Shown: positions 63,972 to 64,000 of the stretch, piece by piece | Position numbering within the stretch: the first letter of the stretch is position 1 | Layout: each line of letters starts with the position of its first letter | Source: Ruminococcus sp. JC304 | GTDB taxonomy: Bacteria; Bacillota; Clostridia; Lachnospirales; Lachnospiraceae | DNA: 64,000 bases | Direction: 5' to 3' | Assembly (NCBI GenBank): GCA_000285855.2 | Contig: HE978651.1 | Location: 236,036-300,035 of the forward strand | Notes under the pieces: model-generated | Told to the model about the DNA's origin: nothing | Databases searched by the model: none | What the model saw: only the letters and a program-made list of their open reading frames with translations | Translations under genes and position numbers: made by a program

Positions 63972-64000
63972 AAAGATTGATGAAGTGGCGCTGTTGAGAA

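Overview
The window looks like a chromosome segment of a gut Lachnospiraceae (Blautia/Roseburia/Mediterraneibacter-like Clostridia). Reasons: moderate-to-low GC by eye, AGGAGG-type ribosome binding sites, a Gram-positive Tad pilus cluster with Flp1-like and DUF5702-type proteins, beta-mannan and xyloside utilisation genes, a tetrahydrofolate riboswitch ahead of folT, and CGAACATATGTTCG-type SOS boxes. Genus is not assigned. I found no rRNA, tRNA, CRISPR array, prophage or insertion sequence.

Layout. 1-4.2 kb: end of a beta-mannan disaccharide operon (cellobiose 2-epimerase tail; a GH130 mannosylglucose phosphorylase fused in frame to a phosphohexomutase; mannose-6-phosphate isomerase), which together would take Man-Glc to fructose-6-P. 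4.3-7 kb: lrgAB, a small SOS-box-controlled membrane protein whose reading frame appears split, and birA. 7-8.8 kb (minus): an ECF sigma / zinc anti-sigma / membrane protein operon. 8.8-15.2 kb: a 209-nt hairpin element, an alanyl-tRNA editing protein, an amidohydrolase, a lipoprotein, THF riboswitch-folT, GNAT and SGNH proteins. 15.5-22 kb: complete F1Fo ATP synthase operon (atpBEFHAGDC) with a probable ACG start for atpB. 22.2-32 kb: a GT2 gene with deviant codon use, then a LacI regulator, a sugar ABC transporter, GH31 alpha-xylosidase and GH127 beta-L-arabinofuranosidase, probably one plant-oligosaccharide uptake locus. 32.2-42.3 kb: Tad pilus locus with two prepilin peptidases, TadZ/A/B/C, a Flp1-like pilin, several pseudopilins, an FHA protein and a rhomboid protease. 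42.3-58.5 kb: housekeeping and cell-envelope genes (kinase, HIT, sigma-like, murG, beta-CASP nuclease, mtnN, methyltransferase, galT, a large SGNH/InlB-repeat secreted protein, asnS). 58.6-64 kb: a YhaO/SbcD-like nuclease ending in a second copy of the 209-nt hairpin element, then a minus-strand dnaD-dnaI-prs operon.

Most unusual: the two ~209-nt hairpins (8835-9043 and 60343-60550) have different stems but identical internal-loop sequences at matching positions. This is the pattern of a structured RNA family or a structure-constrained mobile element, which I do not recognise. Other leads are the split-frame SOS gene with an A-AAA-AAG slippery site, the GH130-mutase fusion, and the pairing that could let the THF riboswitch control folT translation. 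Motif matches and foldings were done by eye; no search or folding program was run.
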